Source of the DNA: Collybiopsis luxurians FD-317 M1 | Lineage: Eukaryota; Basidiomycota; Agaricomycetes; Agaricales; Omphalotaceae | Length of the DNA stretch: 24,676 nt | Direction of reading: 5' to 3' | Assembly: GCA_000827265.1 (NCBI GenBank) | Contig: KN834912.1 | Coordinates: forward strand, 1-24,676 | Part shown: in pieces, positions 10,575-19,157 of the stretch | Numbering within the stretch: the first letter of the stretch is position 1 | How the letters are laid out: every line of letters begins with the position of its first letter | Program-made: the position numbers and the translations under genes | The notes under the pieces: model-generated | Database searches by the model: none | Told to the model about the DNA's origin: nothing | What the model saw: the letters and a program-made list of their open reading frames with translations, nothing else

Positions 10575-11092
10575 ATACTCTATTTCTACCTCTGAACCAG
10601 GGGATTAAACGTAGTCGTCACTAAAACAACCAAAGCTTCCTGACTTCCGACATTATGTGAATATTTCTTCGAATTTCTACAGCTTCTCGACTCCAGTTTA
10701 GGAATTCGCTGTACAGCTTGATTAAGATCTGTTAAGCGACAGAGCCATGCTAAGCCAACCATCTGACCCAATTAATTGAGCCGAGTCTTCCTGAGTGTTT
10801 CTTCGACGTTCTCTTACCCATGAAGCTTATACAGCAAGATATTCAAGAGCGTTCCTGTCAAGCGCTCATGTAGAAGCATCAGCCTCAGATGATATTTTCC
10901 TGAGATTCCCCAAAATGCACTTCCATTCTTCCCTACGATGATTCTGATGGAAACTCCATGTTTCTGCGAACCATACTGGATAAGGTGCTCTGAAGTACAT
11001 ATACAAAATGGATATAATCCAACTCTTTGCCGTTCTATCTTTCGTCTCATCTTCCCCGCATCTAAAGCCCGCTCAATCTAGCTCCAATTATT
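10575..11092 (+). repeat. DUF6534 upstream module, copy 2 (promoter of copy B)
   Basis: Homologous along its length to 14385-15024, with an ancestral relic at 8690-9000. Shared blocks include AATACTCTATTTC, GAGCCGAGTCTTC, CGCTCATG, TACACTTCCGTTCTTCCCTA-type sequence and, nearest the gene, ACATATACAAAATGGA (10997-11012), which lies 96 bp before the ATG and may serve as TATA region or transcription start. Overall divergence from copy 3 is much higher than that of the following gene body. Confidence 0.55.
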
Positions 11093-13030
11093 ATGCCTCC
11101 GGTACCACCTCGTCACCCTCCCACTGTTATCGAAGTGTTCGTGAATTGCCCACTTCTCTATAAAATGCAAGCTCATGAACGTCGCAATTTCAGATATACT
11201 CCGTTCTTTGTGGGGACGTTTCTGAACGTCTTTCTATATGGTGTAAGCTTAATTTCTTTCATTTCGCGTTACACGTTCTGATTTCCAAACCTTATGATAG
11301 ATTGCTGTTACGCAGGTTCGTTGTGGTTGTAGCGGTCGTCCGTCAGACTAATGAAGACATTGCCTTATCTATAGATGTACACCTACTATCGGACGTCACA
11401 AGAGTGCGTGCATATATACGGTTTCATTCAGCAGATACTGACATTACCATCCCGCAGCGATAAACTATGGATGAAGATGCTCGTGTGTCCTTCTCAATCG
11501 ATGCTTTCTGGAAAGAATAAATAACTCTGTTCAGGTAGCATACCTCTTAGTGATGGAAACCATAAACAGCATTCTCGATGTCGGGTTGATATTCGAACCT
11601 CTTTTACTCAATTTTGGTGTGTACGAGTGCTCTTCCCATACGAGTGATACTTACACCTCTACATAATCTAGGTAATCCGAACGTGATCGCTACTTCGCCG
11701 TGGAGTGAGCAAACTCGGTTCATTCTGTTTCATCCTCGGAATCTGATTATCGACTTGTCCTTGCGGGTGCCATTGCAGCATTGCGTCTTGGTATGTGCTC
11801 CCGAAACCTTCTATTTGTCTTGATACTTTCAGAGCGCTGATATTGGCAATCGTAGATGGGGTCACAACCGTGATTAGGTTCATTCGTTGTTCACTTCGGC
11901 TGTGTTTGATGAAATCCTTTGCGCTCAGACTCTGATCTCGACTCCAGTACAAATTTTCATGGCGTGGAGAATTCAGAAGATAATGGGAACAGTCATACCA
12001 ACAGTGGTCGTCACTATACTTGCCTTGTCCTCACTGAGTGCGTATGCCGATGATTAATTCCCATCCTCCTGGTTTTCTGATATTTGAATGCGCGTTTAGT
12101 CGGAAGTGTATGGCTTGCTATCGCCGTTTCTCAGAGCCCCCAATATGCCAAATTTGACGAATTTAAAGGAGCTCCGTCACTCTGGCTAATAAGCTCCGCA
12201 GTGGCGGATATTGCGATTGCTGGTTGCCTGGTATATGGTTTGGTGCGTGAAATTCTTCTCTAAAACTATGAGTTATTCCTGATTTCATATCTTCGGTTCC
12301 CTAAGTCAAAGAAACGGACAGGTTTCGCAGTGTTGAACGATCAGATAGATCGAATCATTCGTGGTAAACCGGAATTCAAATTTTCTTAGTGTTCTGGTCC
12401 GTTTAAGCTGAAATCATTTTTAGTCACTGTCCAGACAGGATCACTTACAGCTCTCACAGCACTAATTGATGTGATAGTTTTCCTGAGTGTTCCGGTATGT
12501 CATCCTAAACCCGTCTGCCGCACATCTTTGCCCAATAAATCATTTGATGCACACGTCTCGTTCCCTTCGCTTCCATTCCAGAACACGACAATGTGAGTAT
12601 CAAAAACTAAACTTCGCCTTTTATCATGAACGTTGATATTTTGGTTCACAGCTTCTTTGCATGGGACTTGATGCTTTCCAAGCTATATACGACTACGCTA
12701 CTCAGTTCGTCCGTGCCGCATTTCCTTTTTTTCCCGCTACCTCTCTCACCCTTTTGGGCGACAGATTCAACGCTCGACCTGCTAAATTGGCTGTCAGAGC
12801 CAGGCTCGATGAACCCAGTGTACTCTTCTCAAGCAAAACTGGCTCTGCTCCCCTACAGTTGACTTCCACTGTAAGTATCAATTTCACATTTCCATTCGTT
12901 TTCTAACGCTCCCTTGATAATCAGAATTCGCACCAGGTACGCTAGACATCTTTCAAATGACTCTCTCTGCGATGTATTCATTCGGATTCCACTGCTCAAG
13001 GACCGATGGAAACTATACCAATTGAATTGA
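11093..13030 (+). CDS. DUF6534-domain seven-helix membrane protein (copy B, shortened tail)
   Basis: Predicted 300-aa member of the DUF6534 family. Exons: 11093-11136, 11194-11242, 11301-11315, 11375-11403, 11458-11482, 11535-11616, 11672-11704, 11779-11790, 11835-11851, 11929-12037, 12100-12242, 12306-12363, 12424-12494, 12582-12592, 12652-12708, 12765-12870, 12925-12936, 13001-13030. Landmarks: FFVGTFLNVFLYG, YTYYRTSQDDKLWMKML, ILDVGLIFEPLLLNFGNP, TLISTPVQIFMAWRI, SLWLISSAVADIA, VQTGSLTALTALID, AWDLMLSKLYTTTLLSS, FNAR. All seven hydrophobic segments are intact. After the 12-nt exon 17 the next acceptor is followed by GACCG where copy C has GGACCG. This gives a different frame and a TGA at 13028, cutting about 55-60 residues from the tail. 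Intron and exon sequence from about 11180 to 12495 is nearly identical to copy C. Function unknown; a plasma-membrane or endomembrane protein is inferred. Confidence 0.82.
11180..12495 (+). repeat. Near-identical tract shared with 15110-16424
   Basis: This block spans exon 2 through exon 13 of copy B including all introns and differs from the matching block of copy C by only scattered substitutions (by eye roughly 2%). Sequence on both sides, including introns 1 and 13 and the last exons, is far more diverged. That contrast suggests recent gene conversion rather than a recent whole-unit duplication. Confidence 0.75.
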
Positions 13031-13178
13031 GCCATCCTCTCGAGCCAAGAGTCCTTTAAGGAGGGACCGTGATAATGATCCTCCTGTACCATCGGACTTT
13101 AGTGTGGTGGCTTCCAGGAGTGTTGGTCACTCTAGCCGATGTATATGTCGCGAATGCTATGTAAACTGTCTTGAATAG
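13031..13178 (+). pseudogene. Remnant of the DUF6534 copy B tail
   Basis: Beyond the predicted stop, the frame homologous to the copy C tail stays open: EPSSRAKSPLRRDRDNDPP, then PSDFSVVASRSVG, to a TAG at 13176. Copy C has LPSRAKSPLRRNRD and PSDFSVVVSRSV. In that frame copy B has a TGA at about 13027 where copy C has TCA, plus a few small indels. An alternative splice could still restore part of the tail, which cannot be judged from DNA alone. Confidence 0.6.
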
Positions 13179-13185
13179 ATAGATT

Positions 13186-14380
13186 GTGTCCTCGTTGGCT
13201 AATCTGCACGAATTTTCTTGTAAACTGTACATATATAAACTTGCCGCAAATTTTCAAACTGTCGCGTCGTCCGTGCAAACGACCCAGCTGGCTTCGGCCG
13301 CATGTTCCACGCTCTGGCCCTGTAATAAAACTGGTGTCAAATCCATGATGCTAGAGCAGCAAAAAATTACCTTTTATGATCTCTCTGCCACTCCAGTCTC
13401 CTCCCGCCCTGTGCTTCAGGCGCACGGCTGACACATCTCTTCTCAGAGATTTTGTATAACAATTGATTTCCGTTGGAGAGATTGAGGCTTATGCAACAAG
13501 AGCCAAGAAATCACAAAGCTAGATCCGGTTCATCCCACTTGAAGGATTAAGTACTTACAGTCCCGACCAGCAATGTCAGCAGGAAAGAGGTCGAGCTCTT
13601 GACCACTTTCCCATGGAAACTTGCCAGGGAGCCTCAGACAATCTCGCTGATGACATACTTAATGCATATAGAGGCCAAAAATGACAGGAATGTTTGAAAG
13701 AAGAGATGCCCGAACGCAAAACCTTGTCGCGTGATTTTTTCTCTGTAAAGCACGTGTGGGGTCGAAAAAAGGCACGCATTATGATGATTTAAGTACTTGA
13801 GGGAAGCATATATTTGAAAGTATTAGTGGTAGAGTACCTGGTAACTTGATTGGTACCTGATTGAACTTTCACCTTGATTTTTCCAGTGTAAGTTTAGATG
13901 ATCCTAGAACTTGGCGATATACCCTAAGTACATTCATCATGCTCAAGCAGTACATATAATCAGCTCTAGTTGCTTAGGTATCGAGCCGAACCGTAAGTGT
14001 AAGATAATAGTTTGAATGTCATTATTTTCCTGTATTGCTCGTTCATAAGTAAGATCGAGCCTCTGAATACTGCCAACGATGACTCATTAGTGATTTGTCA
14101 AGTCTGTCTGGAATAATCTTTCAATTGAAGATCCAGCTGTAGCGTTGCTGAAGCACTATCAGCAAATGATGGCCTAAGCTAACAACAATGCATCAGCTTG
14201 GACAGTTTGAGGAATCCCCGAAGCACCTCAGGGAATAAATATTGGAATATCGTGGACCTTCGAGAGTGTTAGGCGTCAGTTCATTCAGAATTCTGCTAGT
14301 AATTGGCTCGGATGATAAATTCAAGTCACGTTTGCGAACTGACTCTTCGGCAACTGTAATCGCTAGGAGTTGAACGCTGC
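13186..14380. other. Intergenic region with weak coding-like fragments
   Basis: A plus-strand open frame at 13186-13431 (SLANLHEFSCKLYIYKLAAN..) and a minus-strand stretch at about 13570-13720 with a hydrophobic segment followed by SLASFHGKVVKSSTSFLLTL have some coding character but no family match, start or exon chain. The rest shows nothing recognisable. Confidence 0.25.
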
Positions 14381-14384
14381 TAAT

Positions 14385-15024
14385 TCTAAACGGTGGTAAT
14401 ACTCTATTTCCGCCCTCGGATCTATTGAATTGATCGCTGAACCAACAAACGCTTCCGGACTCTTAACATATTCTGAATCATCCTTGGAAAATCTTGAGCA
14501 CTTTCTGGTTCTCTGTTACGAGAGTGCAAGTTGAACCCACCGTACATCTGAATATAGCTCATGTCAAGCCACCTTCCTCTAACTGCTTTGGGTTTGACCT
14601 TAAATTCGCCTCGTGAGCCGACTGAGTCGAGTAATTACCGAGTCTTCTTAGGTCTTTTTCAAGCTCTCCTGTGACACTGAGACTGAAACAACCAGATTAT
14701 TCAAATGAGGTTACAAGATGACTGGAATGCTGATGCACTTTTCGAGTTACAGTACAATCAAACGCTCATGAGGAAACATCAATCTCAGGTGATGGTTTAC
14801 CGAGGTCACTTAAAATCTTCTAAATACACTTCCGTTCTTCCCTATGATGATCTTCATCAAAATCCCATGCTTCCGCGGATTTTAGTGGATAAGCTGCTCC
14901 GAAGCAAGGACCGCATTTAGTTAGCAGTTACATATACAAAATGGAGATTATCCACCTCTTTCCGTTCCATCTTTCGTCTTGTCTTCCTCACACCAAAACC
15001 TTGCTTAGTCCTTCCCTGATCGCT
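14385..15024 (+). repeat. DUF6534 upstream module, copy 3 (promoter of copy C)
   Basis: Third copy of the module found at 8690-9000 and 10575-11092. It keeps TCAAGCCACCTTCCTCTAAC, AGCCGACTGAG, GACACTGAGACTGAA, and close to the gene ACATATACAAAATGGA (14930-14945), 95 bp before the preferred ATG. Here the ATG inside that element (14941) is in frame with the gene, unlike in copy B. Confidence 0.55.
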
Positions 15025-17159
15025 ATGCCTCCGGCACCACCTCATCCTCCCACTGTTATCGAAGTGTCCGTGTATCGTTTGGTTCAGTGTAGACTGCTAG
15101 CTCATGAACGTCGTGAATTCAGATATACTCCGTTCTTTGTGGGGACGTTTCTGAACGTCTTTCTATATGGTGTAAGCTTACTTTCTTTCACTTTGCGTTA
15201 TACGTTCTGATTTCCAAACCTTATGATAGATTGCTGTTACGCAGGTTCGTTGTGGTTATAGCGGTAATCCGTCAGACCAATGAAGACATTGCCTTATCTA
15301 TAGATGTACACCTACTATCGGACGTCACAAGAGTGCGTGCATATATACTGTTTCATTCAGCAGATACTGACATTGCCATCCCGCAGCGATAAACTATGGA
15401 TGAAGATGCTCGTGTGTCCTTCTCAATCGATGCTTTCTGGAAAGAATAAATAACTCTGATCAGGTGGCATATCTCTTAGTGATGGAAACCATAAACAGCA
15501 TTCTCGATATCGGGTTGATATTCGAACCTCTTTTACTCAATTTTGGTGCGTACGAGCGCTCTTCCCATACGAGTGATACTTACACCTCTACATAATCTAG
15601 GTAATCCGAACGTGATCGCTACTTCGCCGTGGAGTGAGCAAACTCGGTTCATTCTGTTTCATCCTCGGAATCTGATTATCGACTTGTCCTTGCGGGTGCC
15701 ATTTCAGCATTGCGTCTTGGTATGTGCTCCCGAAACCTTCTATTTGTCTTGATACTTTCAGAGCGCTGATATTGGCAATCGTAGATGGGGTCACAACCGT
15801 GATTAGGTTCATTCGTTGTTTACCTCGGCTGTGTTTGATGTAATCCTTTGCGCTCAGACTCTGATCTCGACTCCAGTACAAATTTTCATGGCGTGGAGAA
15901 TTCAGAAGATAATGGGAACAGTCATACCAACAGTGATCGTCACTATACTTGCCTTGTCCTCACTGAGTGCGTATGCCGATGATTAATTCCCATCCTCCTG
16001 GTTTTCTGATATTTGAATGCGCGTTTAGTCGGAAGTGTATGGCTTGCTATCGCCGTTTCTCAGAGCCCCCAATATGCCAAATTTGACGAATTTAAAGGAG
16101 CTCCGTCACTCTGGCTAATAAGCTCCGCAGTGGCGGATATTGCGATTGCTGGTTGCCTGGTATATGGTTTGGTGCGTGAAATTCTTCTCTAAAAATATAA
16201 GTTATTCCTGATTCCATATCTTTGGTTCCCTAAGTCAAAGAAACGGACAGGTTTCGCAGTGTTGAACGATCAGATAGATCGAATCATTCGTGGTAAACCG
16301 GAATTCAAATTTTCTTAGTGTTCTGGTCCGTTTAAGCTGGAATCGTTTTTAGTCACCGTCCAGACAGGATCACTTACAGCTCTCACAGCACTAATTGATG
16401 TGATAGTTTTTCTTAGCGTTCCGGTATGTCATTCCGAAACCGTCCTGTGCTCAATCAATCAATATACTTATATGTCATTCCCTTCACTTCCCTGTCAAGA
16501 ATACGACAATGTCAGTATCACAACAACACTTTCGCTTTGTATCAAGAACGTTGACATCTTCGTGCCTAGCTTCTTTGCATGGGATTTGATGCTTTCCAAG
16601 TTGTACACAACTACGCTACTCAGCTCGTCCGTATCACATTTCCTTTTCCCCCGCTATGTCTCTCACACTTTTTTTTTTGGGGGGGGGGCAGATTGAACGC
16701 TCGATCGTCGTCTAGATCAGCTGAGAGGGCCAAACTCAATGAACCCAATGCACTATTCTCTAGCGAAACTAGCTCTGTTTCTCAACAGCTGACTTTCAAC
16801 GCTACGAGACTTTCAAGATACGTGAGTATCGGTTGCATTTTCCCCGAGCCCTTCTCTTCTGACGCGTCCTCGATATCCAGAATCCACAGCAGGTACGCCA
16901 AATATCCTTCAAATAATTCTTCCTGCATTCCATTCATACGCATTTTATTGCACAGGGACCGAAACTCAATGGCGAATATACCGATTCATATGAGCTACCC
17001 TCTCGAGCCAAAAGTCCCCTAAGGAGGAACCGCGATAGGCTCCGTGATCCTGCTGCCCCATCAGACTTTAGCGTGGTGGTTTCGAGGAGTGTTATAACCG
17101 ACGAACCAGATGCCTCAAGTGCTATTAGTGGTATATACCCTCAAACAAAGTCATTCTGA
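15025..17159 (+). CDS. DUF6534-domain seven-helix membrane protein (copy C)
   Basis: Predicted 365-aa protein, same family as copies A and B, function unknown. Exons: 15025-15065, 15123-15171, 15230-15244, 15304-15332, 15387-15411, 15464-15545, 15601-15633, 15708-15719, 15764-15780, 15858-15966, 16029-16171, 16235-16292, 16353-16423, 16500-16510, 16570-16626, 16692-16821, 16881-16892, 16956-17159 (1098 nt, no internal stop). Seven hydrophobic segments (about residues 18-38, 53-80, 95-118, 124-150, 168-190, 210-232, 238-256) are followed by a hydrophilic tail with AKSPLRRNRD and PSDFSVVVSRS ending QTKSF. The ATG at 15025 is chosen because it is conserved with copy B. An in-frame ATG at 14941 would add 28 residues with a hydrophobic character and cannot be excluded. 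Exon lengths 2-15 are identical to copy B. Confidence 0.87.
16669..16688 (+). repeat. T10G10 tract against a 3' splice site
   Basis: Ten T followed by ten G sit immediately before the CAG acceptor of the last-but-two intron of copy C, where copy B has an ordinary pyrimidine-rich stretch (CCTTTTGGGCGACAG). The tract should be length-unstable and places purines where a polypyrimidine tract normally lies. Confidence 0.85.
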
Positions 17160-17314
17160 AAAAGAAAAGGAGACGTTTGCCCTTATTTTTATTCCGAACT
17201 TTCTGCTTGTAAAATATGTATCCAGGCGTGGTTGTGTATGTATTTGAATACCACATTGGGATCCAAGAGTAATTGTGCTAAACAATACCAGGATTTTAAT
17301 GCGAAGATCGACCA

Positions 17315-17363
17315 AGGGCGACGGCGGCGGCGGAGCGGCGGAATAGGCGGGGCCGAGGCGGCT
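17315..17363. repeat. CGG-rich tract upstream of urate oxidase
   Basis: A strongly GC-rich stretch (GGGCGACGGCGGCGGCGG continuing AGCGGCGGAATAGGCGGGGC) in otherwise AT-rich DNA, about 100-145 bp before the urate oxidase ATG. It may be promoter DNA or bind CGG-recognising Zn2Cys6 factors; the TCGG-N6-CCGA type site was looked for and not seen. Confidence 0.5.
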
Positions 17364-17384
17364 CTAGATTTGATGGACAACTAT

Positions 17385-17410
17385 TTATCTTATCTCGACC
17401 TACGCTTATC
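17385..17410 (-). promoter_or_regulatory. Cluster of three GATA-factor sites in the urate oxidase promoter
   Basis: TTATC occurs at 17385-17389, 17390-17394 and 17406-17410, i.e. GATAA three times on the minus strand, two of them directly adjacent, 51-76 bp upstream of the urate oxidase ATG. In fungi such clusters are bound by AreA/Nit2-type GATA factors that activate nitrogen-source genes including purine catabolism. The sites are seen; the regulation is inferred. Confidence 0.55.
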
Positions 17411-17460
17411 GCAAACTTGTCGCTTGCTCCGCAACTCCCACCTGCACTGTGCATCTGATC

Positions 17461-18879
17461 ATGTCTGAGCTCTCGTATCTTTCTTCTGCTCGCTATGGGA
17501 AGGACGCCGTACGCGTCTTTCGCGTTGTCCGTGAAGGTTCCACCCATACTGTCGTCGAATACAACGTTAAGGTCTTGCTAGAAGGGGATATTGATATTAG
17601 TTATACTGAAGCAGATAACAGCGTAGTCGTCGCTACAGATAGCAGTGAGTACAAAATTCTAAAGATAGAAATGCTCGCGTACGTGCTGATCGTGGTTGTA
17701 GTGAAGAATATCACATATTGTACGTTCCGTAGATCTCTTTGTGAAAAACTTGGCCATGGTGCTTATCGTACGATCACTACTAAGACCTAGCGAAAGTATC
17801 GCCCCACATTTTAATCCCCGAACGGTTTGCCTTACATCTGGGCACTCACATCGTCAGCAAATATGCCCACATTCATAAAGCATTCATTGACATCGAGCAA
17901 CTGCGCTGGAGTCGCATTCCGATCGGAAAAGATGGTAAACCCCATCCGCACTCTTTCCTGAGAGACGGCGATGAGAAAAAGGTTATCAAAGTCGAGGTAC
18001 AAGTTATTTTTGCACTTGATCAAAAACCCTGGTTACTAGCCTGCCATTAGGTTGATGCTACAGCTGGCAAAGATAAAATTCAAGCTCGGGTAAGCGCTGG
18101 AATCAACGATCTTCTGGGTAAGTTCGAACCATGCGGTGTCCGTATGGTGCTGACGTGGAAGCTGGCAGTTCTCAAGTCTACCGGATCTTCATTCACGTCA
18201 TTCATTCGTGATGAATACACGTTGCTCAAGGAAGTCGACGACCGTATCTTCTCTACTTCTATCGATTTGAGCTATACATTCGGTCCCATCAGTATTCCTC
18301 CGCCGAAAGACGAAGTGAGCGTCTAACAACCTTTGAAGCGCCTTTGAAGCGCCAGCTGATTAATGATGGACAATTATATGTAGAAGAAGCTTGATTTTAT
18401 CGCGCCGTCCCCGAATCAAGAGGAGCCAGGGAGCGTTTGGGATCCTTTAGTTTTGGACAGAGCACGGACTGTGACTCTCGAGGTTTTTGCGACGGATGAC
18501 AGTGCCAGTGTGCAAGTCAGTACCCCCATTTATCCTTATAGTAGATTGCCTGACTATTCCGAACAGGCCACTTTGTACAGGATGGCCCAGCGTATTATCG
18601 AGGAGAATGCTGGTGTACAGAGTGTCAGTTACGCTTTGCCTAACAAGCATTATATTCCGGTGGATATGAGTTACATCGGACTCGATAACCTTACCCCGTA
18701 CGCACATCTAGGTTTCCCAATCCGTTCAAGCTCATCCGTCTCATCTGTTTTAGTGCCAAAGCTGAAGTATTCCAGCCAGTTGCAGCTCCGAGGTACGAAC
18801 TCATCTTATTCATTTGTGATGTCCCTTACCTTTTTTTGCGAGCAGTGGGCTTATTACGGCGACTGTCTCACGAAAGTAA
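17461..18879 (+). CDS. Urate oxidase (uricase)
   Basis: Oxidises urate to 5-hydroxyisourate with O2, releasing H2O2, in purine nitrogen salvage; normally peroxisomal. Nine exons: 17461-17644, 17702-17719, 17791-17996, 18051-18117, 18169-18314, 18384-18515, 18567-18697, 18754-18792, 18846-18879 (957 nt, 318 aa). Family motifs: SARYGKDAVRVFRVVREG, SYTEADNSVVVATDS, KNITY, HLGTHIVSKYAHIHKA, LRWSRI, FIRDEYTLLKEVDDRIFST, SASVQATLYRMAQ, LPNKHYIPVDM. By comparison with Aspergillus uricase the active-site residues are K14, T59, F167, R184, Q251, N277 and H279, all present. The start at 17461 gives the standard short N-terminus; a GTG 12 nt earlier is not a credible start. The C-terminus is SRK, lacking the usual SKL-type ending. 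The gene looks intact. Confidence 0.95.
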
Positions 18880-19157
18880 ACATGTATATATATTTGCACG
18901 ATTTATTTCAAAGCCCTTCGTACTTGTCCGAGAGTTAATAGTCCATGCTAAGTACTAACCTAAGCGCGTCTGCCCGAGAAACTTCCGATAACCTCTACGG
19001 TCCGCTCTCAGGCCCGCTTGCTGGAGCTCGTTCTCATCGTCAATACTCACTTAGCGTCACGCGGTATAAGAACAGGTGCCTTTGTTCAACGACGACGACG
19101 CATAAAAAGGCAAAGAATCGTCGAAGACGATGATCTCGATTCCTCGTACCTGCAAAA
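18880..19157. promoter_or_regulatory. Intergenic spacer with promoter of the pectinesterase gene
   Basis: The 278-bp spacer between the urate oxidase stop and the pectinesterase ATG contains GGTATAAG (TATA-like core at 19065-19070), about 90 bp before the ATG. An open frame at 18945-19133 ends in a run of basic residues from ACGACGACG repeats and looks fortuitous. Confidence 0.4.

Noticed and set aside
11301..11330. Apparent shared frameshift in the third exon of DUF6534 copies B and C (starting the exon at GTTCGTTGTGG)
   Set aside because: The true exon is the 15-nt ATTGCTGTTACGCAG just upstream. It is flanked by AG and a GTTCGT donor, keeps the frame and equals the 15-nt exon of copy A.
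11668..11952. Minus-strand 94-codon frame present in both B and C (also 15597-15881)
   Set aside because: Conserved only because the two tracts are near-identical; it is antisense to exons 7-10 and to introns.
18453..18938. 161-codon plus-strand frame as a separate gene
   Set aside because: It is exons 6-7 of urate oxidase read through introns 6-8.
18945..19133. Small ORF ending in a basic run (KKAKNRRRR)
   Set aside because: The basic run comes from ACGACGACG-type repeats in the pectinesterase promoter; no homology or intron structure.
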